Origin: an uncultured Actinomyces sp.
GTDB lineage: Bacteria > Actinomycetota > Actinomycetes > Actinomycetales > Actinomycetaceae
Length of the DNA stretch: 64,000 bases
Direction of reading: 5' to 3'
Assembly (NCBI GenBank): GCA_946998115.1
Contig: CAMPYB010000004.1
Location: forward strand, 6,175 to 70,174
Under the pieces are notes generated by a model. That model was given only the letters and a program-made list of their open reading frames with translations. It did not search any database and was not told the origin of the DNA. A program made the translations under genes and the position numbers. Below, piece by piece: positions 55,801 through 63,836 of this stretch. The number at the start of each line of letters is the position of its first letter. Within the stretch, counting starts at the first letter, position 1.

Positions 55801-55984
55801 TAATAGGATAAGATGTATCGTCTTCTTGAGTGTTTTGCTGATCATTGCTTAATGATGAGCTTTCAGACAAATCTTTCGCAATACCATAACCATAAGCAAA
55901 ATTTATATTAGAAAACAACAAAACAATTGCTAATATAAATCCAAAAATTCTTTTACAAATTTGTCCCATCAACTTACCAATCAT
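52847..55984 (-). CDS. Large sortase-anchored repeat protein (adhesin-like)
   Basis: 1045 residues. A signal peptide (about 12-32) and a Ser-rich start are followed by several repeat types. MucBP-like segments occur near the N-terminus (TVTIKYVTDEENPRELAQ) and near the C-terminus (VKVRYVIGSQNDEKEV and VEYKIIYVGKEYENGEP). InlB-type beta-repeats (Listeria-Bacteroides family) are recognisable as NPIREGYTFSNWDKAL, PNDFVFSGWYWDLEY and KKPGYRFIGWKEY. The end is a sorting signal: IPNTG, a hydrophobic helix and KSNKKKK. Proteins of this design bind host mucins or glycoproteins, which is a family-level expectation. No sortase is nearby. It is a stand-alone gene with its own terminator. Confidence 0.88.
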   Translation of the reverse strand: MIGKLMGQICKRIFGFILAIVLLFSNINFAYGYGIAKDLSESSSLSNDQQNTQEDDTSYPIITPSENIGEVFTVTIKYVTDEENPRELAQSYIATVPKGYPLHRNIVSPNVDGYVPDKSQVDLDFSTFDQDTTIVVKYASNEVTYKVTHLQEQLDGSYIPVESEESKGKIGEIAVAQGKKYDGFTQVLPVPKVKIPREDGALDLQLKYKRNSYKVTYKGANGKFIFGGVFKFGDDLSAFSANVKNPIREGYTFSNWDKALPAKMPAEDIDVNAVWEPKTKIPYTIRYFIENADNNNYSYAGSYYATGKLDQSISAPDDQPGLIFPDLSHEQQKYWKDFFVRDVQKTSEANANKTITADGCAHVDVFYKRKTVKLEYGKYANGIDDTAKNFSPVINIKGKTYDENNPYVIEAKLGQDLSDKWVKEENVTNIPNSYMLYTTVLTYPTQNNKDRFMPEKYVKAGPELFWGVKNANDENRHLAFILLPKQSISDRFEKQDLHVNVFYEKLGDNISADYADQPDEKYVVSESKAMRGYGGFKKIGFHGDESKMKDFGSWKAFEIKSENTNGRQTRIVNAYMKRNSYPLEIHSDVSNLDDNVKIDVLYDYELSKLDAVKTPPQKPASVPNDFVFSGWYWDLEYKHPLQASDKMPATGTHHLYAKWESGKDKVKVVFDKDNGTDSVTKQVAWNHAVDELSKPKKPGYRFIGWKEYRNNALSENYFDFRNPILSDTYLKAIWEAEQFGNVKVRYVIGSQNDEKEVISEQVINNLAVNSLFTNRAIVKNGYLPDRNYKSITVSNDNAKNVITFYYAPFKTVEYKIIYVGKEYENGEPVEKQLGSEVVKTGKSIDTKNFKEFDNYTPQIRQNTLVLSQDVDKNVMTFVYNRNKDSKYKVEYFFADNQNQYKLNDKFTQNFEDVNGKKVSITPDDKIVVNGVPYILNKEKSITEGILDHSNELVFKVYYINNAPKPNKPNYGFSSTGFIPKDKCVGLGRIWDERLQKCIILVKKAGQGNIPNTGDYMQVDKYCLLFALGILGVLIVCARKSNKKKK

Positions 55985-56071
55985 CTTTGTACATCAAAAA
56001 GTACACTTATACCATATCTTAAAAATTTATGTTATTAACAATTAATGAATTATAGCATAAAAACTTTACGT

Positions 56072-57352
56072 CTACTCACTATCTATCATGCAAGCTGGAA
56101 ATATAATTTTATCACCAAATTTTTTCTTAATATCATCACTTGCTTTTAATAAAAAGTTTTTCTTTTGCAATGAATGTGAATCAATATCATTTATATCCTC
56201 AAATAATACTTGTTCCACACCTTTGGAAATAGCAGAAAAATTAGATATTTTGACTCCTAAAAGTCTTATTCCTGCCTTTTTATAATCAATTTTCTCTAAG
56301 AGAGATAATATTGTTTCAAAAATAATACAATCATCACTAGTTGCAATTTGCAAAGTTTTATCACGAGTTATAGAAGTAAAATCAGCAAATTTTATTTTAA
56401 TAGAAAATGTTCTACCTAAAAGTCCTTTATTTCTAGCTGTAAAAGCAGATTTTTTAACCAATTTGAAAATATTTTTTCTCAAAGTTTCAAAATCATAAAC
56501 ATCTTTTTCAAAAGTTTTTTCATTTGAAATAGACTTATCTTTTTTATGCTCACCAACACTTCTTCTATCAATGCCGTGAGATAATTCATAAACTTTATTC
56601 CCTAAAGCTCCTCCGAGCATATGACACAAAGCATCTGGGGAAAGTTTTGACAATTCACTTACTGTTTCCACTCCTTTTTTTGCTAGAATAGACTGATTTT
56701 TCTTTCCTAATCCCCAAATAGCTTTTACAGATAAAGTATTTAAAAATTTCATAGAATTTTCACGAGAAATAAGCAAAGTGTTGCAAGGCTTTGCCATACT
56801 TGAAGCTATTTTTGCTAAAAACATATTTTCAGCAATACCAACAGAAGCTGATAAACCAGTTTTAGAATATATCTCAGAGCGAATACGAGCCGCGATTTCA
56901 AGAGGAGAACCAAATATTCTCTGCACTGAAGAAACATCAATAAAAGCTTCATCAATAGATAAAGGCTCCACTTTGTCACTATAAGTATTAAAAATAGCAA
57001 ATATTTGATTACTTATTTTTTTATAATATTCAATTCTCGGTTGTAAAAAAATTCCTTTTGGGCACAAAACCTGTGCCTGCTTAATCGGCATTGCACAGTG
57101 AACACCAAACTTACGTGCCTGATAATTCGCAGTAGATACTACTGCTCTATCAGATACACCTCCTACTATCACAGGCATACCGACAATATGAGGATTGCTT
57201 TTTTCTTCACAAGCCGCAAAAAAACAGTCCATATCTACATGCAAAATATTACAATTTATATCAGATTTACCCCACTTGTATTCAGACGGCAAAAATTTTA
57301 TATGTTCCTTCCCTTCATTGGAATTTTTTTCACAAACAAAATCTTCCATCAT
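56072..57352 (-). CDS. dinB: DNA polymerase IV (Y-family)
   Basis: 426 residues. It is an error-prone polymerase that bypasses lesions. The catalytic residues are in LHVDMDCFFAACEE and LSIDEAFIDVSS; STANYQARKFGVHCAMP is the finger motif. Two helix-hairpin-helix elements lie near residues 180-250 and the little-finger domain extends to about 390. The first 30 residues are a polar extension. GAGAG is upstream of two tandem ATG codons. It is followed by no lexA-type box that I can identify. It sits downstream of the PAC2 gene by 48 nt. Confidence 0.93.
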   Translation of the reverse strand: MMEDFVCEKNSNEGKEHIKFLPSEYKWGKSDINCNILHVDMDCFFAACEEKSNPHIVGMPVIVGGVSDRAVVSTANYQARKFGVHCAMPIKQAQVLCPKGIFLQPRIEYYKKISNQIFAIFNTYSDKVEPLSIDEAFIDVSSVQRIFGSPLEIAARIRSEIYSKTGLSASVGIAENMFLAKIASSMAKPCNTLLISRENSMKFLNTLSVKAIWGLGKKNQSILAKKGVETVSELSKLSPDALCHMLGGALGNKVYELSHGIDRRSVGEHKKDKSISNEKTFEKDVYDFETLRKNIFKLVKKSAFTARNKGLLGRTFSIKIKFADFTSITRDKTLQIATSDDCIIFETILSLLEKIDYKKAGIRLLGVKISNFSAISKGVEQVLFEDINDIDSHSLQKKNFLLKASDDIKKKFGDKIIFPACMIDSE

Positions 57353-57400
57353 ACTCTCATATAAACAATCAAATCTATTATTGTAATATTCAAAAATGTA

Positions 57401-58414
57401 TTAGCTATCTCTTTTTTTAAAAAATTTCTTAAAGAAAGAAACGTTTTTATTATTTTCACCATTTTTCTGACTAGAATCATAAATATTCTTAGTTTTCCGA
57501 TCTGGTGATTCATCTTGATGTTTCAAAAATGCTTCTATAGTTTTCGCTAAATCATTATCGGAAGAAAAATTATCCCCTGAAACAGCAGAAGAAGCAATAT
57601 TGCTTTCATGCTTATTTTTATCAAATTCTTCTTCCAATGAATGTATCAAATTAGCGTTTTGCACAATATCAGGATTATTTTCAAGAACTTGAGTTACATA
57701 ATCACACGTAGCTGCCAAATCTCCTAAAGGTAAATCCAAACCAGTCGTAAAAGAAAATTTTTCTAACAAGCTATAAGCACCTTGTGGGTAATCACTATCA
57801 GATAAGTAAAAAGGAATAGCTGAAATAAGCGCAGTTCCTTCAATTCCTACATTTTTAAGTTGATATTGTAAAAACAAATCCATACTTGTAGGGAACCTGA
57901 AAATTTTGTCATTTTCTTTTTCGCATTCTGATTCATCAGACGAAAGTTTTTTTTCACCATTACTAGTTTTAGTAATTATCGAATCTATTTCACCTTTACG
58001 AGTATGAGGTACGTTTGAAGGAGCGCCAGCAAAAGTAAAAGCACGTTCCACACCAAAAGGCTTAATAAGTTCTATTATTTCTTGCACAAAACTTTTCCAA
58101 CATATAGAAGGCTCAGGGCCTGAAAGTACCAAAAAAGGCATACCTTTATCATCATAGTAAAGATCTAAAGTAATTTCAGGAAAAGAAATATCTTTAACTT
58201 GCCAATCACTTACAGATATAAACGGCCTATAAGTTCGCATATCTACAAAATCATCTACAGAAAAACTAGCTATCCTATCCTTTTTTAACGTAGAACTCAA
58301 ATGAGTAGTAGCTATATAACTCGCCCTACCCGCATCAGATTTACCACTAAAATTATGTAACAATATAGGAGCTTTTACTTCTATTAAATTTTCCACCACA
58401 TATGATGGTTTCAC
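57401..58414 (-). CDS. PAC2 family protein (proteasome-assembly-chaperone-like)
   Basis: 337 residues from GTG 58412-58414, which has GGAGG 5 nt upstream. The PAC2 fold is recognisable from FSGKSDAGRASYIATTHL, LDLYYDDKGMPFLVLSGPEP and VERAFTFAGAPSNVPHTR. The C-terminal 80 residues are charged and disordered. PAC2 proteins in actinobacteria are found near dinB or proteasome genes, but no proteasome gene lies here, so the connection to protein turnover is unproven. The gene is divergent from helD. Confidence 0.85.
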   Translation of the reverse strand: MKPSYVVENLIEVKAPILLHNFSGKSDAGRASYIATTHLSSTLKKDRIASFSVDDFVDMRTYRPFISVSDWQVKDISFPEITLDLYYDDKGMPFLVLSGPEPSICWKSFVQEIIELIKPFGVERAFTFAGAPSNVPHTRKGEIDSIITKTSNGEKKLSSDESECEKENDKIFRFPTSMDLFLQYQLKNVGIEGTALISAIPFYLSDSDYPQGAYSLLEKFSFTTGLDLPLGDLAATCDYVTQVLENNPDIVQNANLIHSLEEEFDKNKHESNIASSAVSGDNFSSDNDLAKTIEAFLKHQDESPDRKTKNIYDSSQKNGENNKNVSFFKKFFKKRDS

Positions 58415-58509
58415 TACAACCTCCTACATGAAATACTGAGTACTTCAAAGTATAATCTATCTGTCTTTTAACTATTATAATCACTATTTTACATAATTTA
58501 TATTTTCTT

Positions 58510-58530
58510 TTCTTGCAAGAATTTTATAAT
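58510..58530. promoter_or_regulatory. 12-bp palindrome next to TATAAT in the PAC2/helD divergent region
   Basis: The perfect palindrome TTCTTGCAAGAA (58510-58521) is followed 3 nt later by TATAAT (58525-58530) on the plus strand. A second TATAAT lies nearer helD, at about 58582. The 254-nt region between PAC2 and helD holds no other recognised feature. It is a candidate operator; no -35 is convincing. Confidence 0.4.
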
Positions 58531-58668
58531 TGTAACTTATATTCATTCATATTCAAAAACGACATTAATACTGCAAATAATGTATAATTGTATGATATTT
58601 TCATTATCCAACTAAATTAGGATATCCAAAAATAAAATTTATGCTCCAATATTGTGCAAAGAGGAAAA

Positions 58669-61170
58669 ATGAAAAAAAATATTAAAAAAATGCAACATGC
58701 AGACCAATTGGAACAAGAACAACTTTTTCTAAATAGCGCATATGAACTATTGGACAACTTGAAAAAAACATATAGAAAACAACAAGCGAAAATACACAAA
58801 AAAGGCGCACGAGGCACTCATCAAGAAAGAACAGAAAGGGATGCTTTTTCCAGTTACTACGGAGATGAAGCTAGCCGATTAGAAAAAATTCAAGACAAAC
58901 TTGTTTTTGGTAAATTGTATAAAATAGATGGAAAACAATACCATATAGGACGTGTAGGGCTTAGATCTAATGTAACTAATACACAAATATTGATAGATTG
59001 GCGTTCAAAAGCAGCAATGCCTTTTTATCAAGCTACAACTATTGACAATAAAGACACAGCTGTACGCAGACATATAGTTACTAAACAAAGAAAAGTAATC
59101 GACATAAAAGATGAAATCCTAGCCACTGATCTTCCAATTCAGCAAATCGGATACACGCCAGATAATAATACTTCAGCATATAAAGAAAATAATACATCCA
59201 ACTGTATGCTAGTTGGCGAAAATATACTTATGGATTCTCTAAGTAACGCTCGCACAAATAAAATGGTTGACATAGTTTCAACAATACAAAAAGAGCAAGA
59301 TGAAATAATACGATCATCCGACAAAATAGTGTTAGTTCAAGGAGGACCAGGCACAGGTAAAACAGCTGTAGCTTTACATAGAGGAGCTTTCATATTATAT
59401 GCAAAACGTGAACAATTAAAAAATAGAGGTGTGCTAGTTATAGGTCCATCAAAGACATTCTTAGAATATGTAGATAATGTTTTGCCATCTTTAGGAGAAA
59501 CTGGAGTTGTATCTTCAACAATTTACAATCTTAGACATGACTTAAAATTTGATTTTATGGATGATTTAGATATAGCTCAAATAAAAGGTGATTTTTATTG
59601 GAAAACTATTTGTGAAAATGCTGTTAAAAATTTGCGCAAAATACCAGAAACGACACAAAAAATACGTGTAGATAGTACAGATTTATACTTGTATCCAAAG
59701 GAAATCAAAAAAGCAACACAAATCGCTCTAGCAAATTACACTACGCATAATCAAGCTAGAACTATATTTGTAAAAAATATTATAGAAAGCTTAGTAAAAC
59801 AATATAAATCACATTATATAGAAATAGAAAATAATTTTTCAGACGAACAATGGATGTATGAAAGTATAAGATCTAATCCACAAATTCAAAGAAAAATAAA
59901 TTTATGCTGGCTTCCATGCACGCCAAAAATATTATTACATTGGCTTTATAAACATCCAGATTTTTTAAAAAAATGCGCACCAAATTTTTCTCATACGACA
60001 ATCAATAAATTATTTTCAATAAATACAAAAATATCTAATAATGATATAGCTATACTGGATTATTTAGATAAACTACTCGGAAATATAAACAACATCGATG
60101 AAACAGACGTAATATCAAAAAAACAATCTTCATTTTTTAAATATGCAAATCAAGCTATAGAACAAAGTTCAAGCAATGGAATAGTAACAGCAAATATGCT
60201 TCAAGAAAATAGTATAAAAAATTATCATATTCCTTGTGATTTGAATGAAAAAGCAAAAACTGATCCTAACTGGGTTTTTGGCCATATAATTGTTGATGAA
60301 GCTCAAGAACTCACACCAATGCAATGGCAAATGTTAGTATCACGTTGCCCATCTTTATCTTTTACAATTGTAGGAGATTTAGATCAAAGACGAATAAATA
60401 ACAAAATGAGCAGTTGGGAAAACTCATTAAAACCTATTTTTAAAACTGATATATCAGAAAAGCTTTTAACTATTTCATACCGCACTCCAAAAACAATTAT
60501 GGAAAAAGCTACAGAATTTATGAAAGCTTTAAATCAGGAAATAAAATATCCTATAAATTGTGTACGAGACATAGAAAATTCTTACACTTATTCAATTTAT
60601 AAAGATTCTTTAAAATCTCCTATTCACAAATATGAAACTGAAACAAATCTTGTATTCAACAATACAACAGTTGAAAATAAAAATGATGCAAAAAATGAAT
60701 CACAATATTGCACACAAAATCACAAAAACAGCTATAAAAATAATGATACTAGTGAAATAAAAAATAATATTGAGCACAATAACACCAGTGGTAATACTAA
60801 CTTACAAACAGCTGATAAAAATGAGTACATTGTTCATATTGCTAACAAAATCATTAATCTTTCTTGTAATATGGACACTGAATATGGTAAAACATTGGGT
60901 AAGTTAGCCGTAATTTTCGATAGTAACAGTTTTGATTTTTATTCAAAATCTTTGAACAAATTACTGTCAAATAGTATGGAAGATTTTCCTGAAAATCGCA
61001 TAGTCATATGCAAAGCATGCGACAGTAAAGGGCTTGAATTTGATTATGTGGTTTTAGTCGACCCAGATATAATTGCTAAAGAAAGCGTTGGCGATCTCTA
61101 CGTTGGAATGACAAGGGCTACTAAAAGGTTACATGTTATTTCATATAATAAATCCGATCTGCCTTTGTGA
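58669..61170 (+). CDS. HelD-like ATPase (RNA polymerase recycling, UvrD-family)
   Basis: About 833 residues from ATG 58669, which has GAGG 4 nt upstream. The N-terminal coiled-coil region (about 1-80, Gln/Lys/Glu-rich) is the type that enters the RNA polymerase secondary channel in HelD. The Walker A motif GGPGTGKT is at 225-232 and the DEAQEL motif near 540; GDLDQR follows. The C-terminal helicase lobe has KGLEFDYVVLVDPD and GDLYVGMTRATKRLHV. A Lys/Asn-rich insert of about 110 residues (about 640-750) interrupts this lobe. HelD releases stalled polymerase from DNA, and some actinobacterial members give rifampicin tolerance; neither is demonstrated here. It is cotranscribed with the acyl-CoA synthetase 13 nt downstream. 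Confidence 0.88.
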   Translation: MKKNIKKMQHADQLEQEQLFLNSAYELLDNLKKTYRKQQAKIHKKGARGTHQERTERDAFSSYYGDEASRLEKIQDKLVFGKLYKIDGKQYHIGRVGLRSNVTNTQILIDWRSKAAMPFYQATTIDNKDTAVRRHIVTKQRKVIDIKDEILATDLPIQQIGYTPDNNTSAYKENNTSNCMLVGENILMDSLSNARTNKMVDIVSTIQKEQDEIIRSSDKIVLVQGGPGTGKTAVALHRGAFILYAKREQLKNRGVLVIGPSKTFLEYVDNVLPSLGETGVVSSTIYNLRHDLKFDFMDDLDIAQIKGDFYWKTICENAVKNLRKIPETTQKIRVDSTDLYLYPKEIKKATQIALANYTTHNQARTIFVKNIIESLVKQYKSHYIEIENNFSDEQWMYESIRSNPQIQRKINLCWLPCTPKILLHWLYKHPDFLKKCAPNFSHTTINKLFSINTKISNNDIAILDYLDKLLGNINNIDETDVISKKQSSFFKYANQAIEQSSSNGIVTANMLQENSIKNYHIPCDLNEKAKTDPNWVFGHIIVDEAQELTPMQWQMLVSRCPSLSFTIVGDLDQRRINNKMSSWENSLKPIFKTDISEKLLTISYRTPKTIMEKATEFMKALNQEIKYPINCVRDIENSYTYSIYKDSLKSPIHKYETETNLVFNNTTVENKNDAKNESQYCTQNHKNSYKNNDTSEIKNNIEHNNTSGNTNLQTADKNEYIVHIANKIINLSCNMDTEYGKTLGKLAVIFDSNSFDFYSKSLNKLLSNSMEDFPENRIVICKACDSKGLEFDYVVLVDPDIIAKESVGDLYVGMTRATKRLHVISYNKSDLPL

Positions 61171-61183
61171 TATAGGAGTTTTT

Positions 61184-63034
61184 ATGAATATTAATGAACG
61201 GTATTACAAAAATTATTCTAAGGGGGTTCCTTTCGATATTGATATTCCAAACGTGACTTTGCCTTATGTTTTAGATCAAACTACACACTTTTACCCTAAT
61301 AAGATTGCTACTGATTTTTTAGGTAAACAAAGTACTTATAAACAATTAAATATTCAAGTTGGGAAAGCTGCGACAGTTCTTAGATCTGCAGGAATTCGAC
61401 GCGGAGATCATATTTCTATTATTTTACCTAACTGCCCTCAGCATATTATAGCTCTTTATGCAGCATTACGTCTTGGCGCAGTTGTAGTTGAGCATAATCC
61501 TTTGGCTCCAACTTCAGAAATCCAATCGCAACTTAAAAGATGTAACTCTAAGTTAATTATTGCTTGGGAAAAATCTGTTGAAAAAATTCTTTCAGGTTTT
61601 AATACTAATTACAAAGTTTTCGCAGTAAACTTGACAGCTTCTCTTCCTGCAAAAACTAGATTTTTATTGTCTTTGCCTGTTGCTAAAGCAAAAAGTGAAC
61701 GCGAAAAGATGCGTTCAAAAGTTCCTTATAACGTTCCAAATTGGGACACTATGGTAGCTAAAGCCAGACAAATGACTGTTTTCCCGTCTAATATTGATAA
61801 TAATTCCACTGCTGTTTTGTTGCATACAGGTGGCACTACTGGTGAGCCAAAATCAGTTTCTTTATCACATAGAAATATTTTAGCAAATGTTGAACAATGC
61901 GCGGCTTGGGTTCCTGATTTACATGAAGGCGCTGAAGTTTTTTATTCTATACTTCCTTTTTTTCACGCATTTGGTTTAACTTTATGTTGTTTCGCAGCAG
62001 TTAGAATGGCCGCTTCCCAAGTCATACTACCTAAATTTGATGAAAATTTATTTTTAGACGCCATGAAACGTTTGCCTTGCACTTTCTTACCTGGAGTTGC
62101 ACCTATGTTCGCTAGAATTGTCAAAGCAAGCGCAAAAAGGCATGTAAAATCTTTGCCTAGTATAAGATTTGCTGTATCAGGAGCAATGTCTTTGGAACAA
62201 GAAATTGCTCACGATTGGGAAAAGTTAACTAATGGATACATAATTGAAGGTTATGGCATGAGTGAATCTTCTCCTATTAGTCTAGGTAATCCTTTATCAG
62301 CAAAAAGACGTCCTGGAGCTCTAGGTATTCCTTTTCCTGGCACGGAAGTAAAAATTGTAGACCCTGAAGATATAACAAAAGAAGTCGAAATAGGTGAAAT
62401 TGGGGAACTTATAGTGAAGGGCCCACAAGTTTTTCAAGGATATTTCAATAACCCTACTGAAACTAGTCTTGTTTTACAAAATGGTTGGCTTCGTACTGGT
62501 GATTTAGTTTATGAAGATGACGGTTTTATAATCATGGCTGATCGTCGTAAAGAAATTATTATCTCTGGCGGTTTTAATGTTTATCCATCACAAGTTGAAG
62601 CTGCTGTTAGAAATATGCCAGGCATAGAAGATGTAGCTGTTGTAGGCATACCTGAAGGAGAAAGAGGCGAAAGCGTTGTAGCCGCAATTGTTTTGAAATC
62701 TGGTGTTAAAGTTGATTTAGAAAGCGTTAGAAAATGGGCTGAAAAATCCTTGTCACATTATGCTTTACCACGTCAAATAGCTATTTTGTCTGAAATTCCT
62801 TATTCACATATTGGTAAAGTTTTACGCAAAAAAGTGCGTGCAGAATTATTGTCTGCTACTGAGCAAGCTAGTGAACAAATTCAGCACATTAAAGATAATG
62901 TTTCAGAAATCGCTAATTCTACTGTAAAACAAATCATTTCTTTAAGTAACAAAGATGAGAAAAATAACAAAAATCTAAATACTAGTAATAGCGTATCTTT
63001 GACTGATACTTCTAAAAATACTAATAAGAAATAA
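61184..63034 (+). CDS. fadD: Long-chain acyl-CoA synthetase (FadD-type)
   Basis: 616 residues from ATG 61184, which has TAGGAG 5 nt upstream. It is an AMP-forming adenylating enzyme that activates fatty acids to acyl-CoA. The P-loop reads LLHTGGTTGEPKSVSLSH, the A5 motif EGYGMSESSP, A7 WLRTGDLVYEDD, and the A10 lysine is in HIGKVLRKKVR. The C-terminal 50 residues are a polar tail without a known domain. It follows helD and ends before a hairpin. Whether the acid comes from host lipids or membrane turnover is not shown. It could also be an aryl-CoA ligase, but the PNCPQ, GAV and KRR motifs favour FadD. Confidence 0.9.
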   Translation: MNINERYYKNYSKGVPFDIDIPNVTLPYVLDQTTHFYPNKIATDFLGKQSTYKQLNIQVGKAATVLRSAGIRRGDHISIILPNCPQHIIALYAALRLGAVVVEHNPLAPTSEIQSQLKRCNSKLIIAWEKSVEKILSGFNTNYKVFAVNLTASLPAKTRFLLSLPVAKAKSEREKMRSKVPYNVPNWDTMVAKARQMTVFPSNIDNNSTAVLLHTGGTTGEPKSVSLSHRNILANVEQCAAWVPDLHEGAEVFYSILPFFHAFGLTLCCFAAVRMAASQVILPKFDENLFLDAMKRLPCTFLPGVAPMFARIVKASAKRHVKSLPSIRFAVSGAMSLEQEIAHDWEKLTNGYIIEGYGMSESSPISLGNPLSAKRRPGALGIPFPGTEVKIVDPEDITKEVEIGEIGELIVKGPQVFQGYFNNPTETSLVLQNGWLRTGDLVYEDDGFIIMADRRKEIIISGGFNVYPSQVEAAVRNMPGIEDVAVVGIPEGERGESVVAAIVLKSGVKVDLESVRKWAEKSLSHYALPRQIAILSEIPYSHIGKVLRKKVRAELLSATEQASEQIQHIKDNVSEIANSTVKQIISLSNKDEKNNKNLNTSNSVSLTDTSKNTNKK

Positions 63035-63090
63035 CATGTTAAAGATATTGTTATAAAAAGTATTTATATAAACTATTTTTCAGACTATTA

Positions 63091-63125
63091 GTGTTACCGA
63101 TATATTATAGGTACATCGGTAACAC
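63091..63125. terminator. Perfect hairpin between convergent fadD and nrdR
   Basis: GTGTTACCGAT (63091-63101) is exactly complementary to ATCGGTAACAC (63115-63125), an 11-bp stem with a 13-nt loop. No T-tract follows in either direction, so termination would be weak or Rho-assisted. It lies 57 nt past fadD and 43 nt past nrdR. Confidence 0.6.
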
Positions 63126-63167
63126 GATTCGTTTAAAATTATAATCAGCTTAATAATCAATTTATTT

Positions 63168-63614
63168 TTATAACTGATTTTTCAATCGCTGTATTTCTCT
63201 TTCAAAATCTTCCAAAGTATCAAATTTGGAATATACGGACGCAAATCTAAGATATGCAACTACATCTAACTTACGCAATGGTTCAAGTATAGCTTTGCCT
63301 ATTTCGTATGCTTCTACTTGTGCAAGTCCTAAACTACGCACTTTATCTTCGACTTCATATGCAAGTTGTTTTAACTTATCTTTATGAATAGGTCTACCTT
63401 GACAAGCTCTTTGCACACCTTTTATTATTTTATCTCTATTAAATGGCTCTATAAGCCCATTTTTCTTTTTCACAGAAAAAGTAGATGTTTCTGTTGTCGT
63501 AAATCTTTTATCGCAAGATAAACACTGTCGCCTACGTCTGATAAAAGTTTTATCTTCGGATGTTCTAGAATCTATAACTTTTGAATTATCTTTTTTACAA
63601 TATGGACATCTCAT
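63168..63614 (-). CDS. nrdR: Ribonucleotide reductase regulator NrdR
   Basis: 148 residues. It is a repressor of nrd genes that senses ATP and dATP. The zinc ribbon is in MRCPYCKKDNSKVIDSR and CLSCDKRFTTTET, giving two CxxC pairs; an ATP cone domain follows (about 47-135, with VKKKNGLIEPFNRDKIIKGV). GGAGA precedes the ATG. It lies 222 nt from the LysM gene; in corynebacteria and mycobacteria the neighbours of nrdR are a LysM division suppressor and lexA, and the same is plausible here. Confidence 0.97.
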   Translation of the reverse strand: MRCPYCKKDNSKVIDSRTSEDKTFIRRRRQCLSCDKRFTTTETSTFSVKKKNGLIEPFNRDKIIKGVQRACQGRPIHKDKLKQLAYEVEDKVRSLGLAQVEAYEIGKAILEPLRKLDVVAYLRFASVYSKFDTLEDFEREIQRLKNQL

Positions 63615-63836
63615 ATTTTCTCCAAATTATTCTACTATCTTTAGTATAACAATTTTTGAAAAAATAAGCTTTTTAGTTTTATATACAAAGAATCAATTAC
63701 AATTTTTATTGCATCAATTTGTTAATAATCAAATTACTCAAAACTATTTGTTTAACATATTATTTACATACATATAATATATTCATACATAAATTAAATT
63801 TACATAGAATACATGATTTTTAAAATTATAGAAAAA

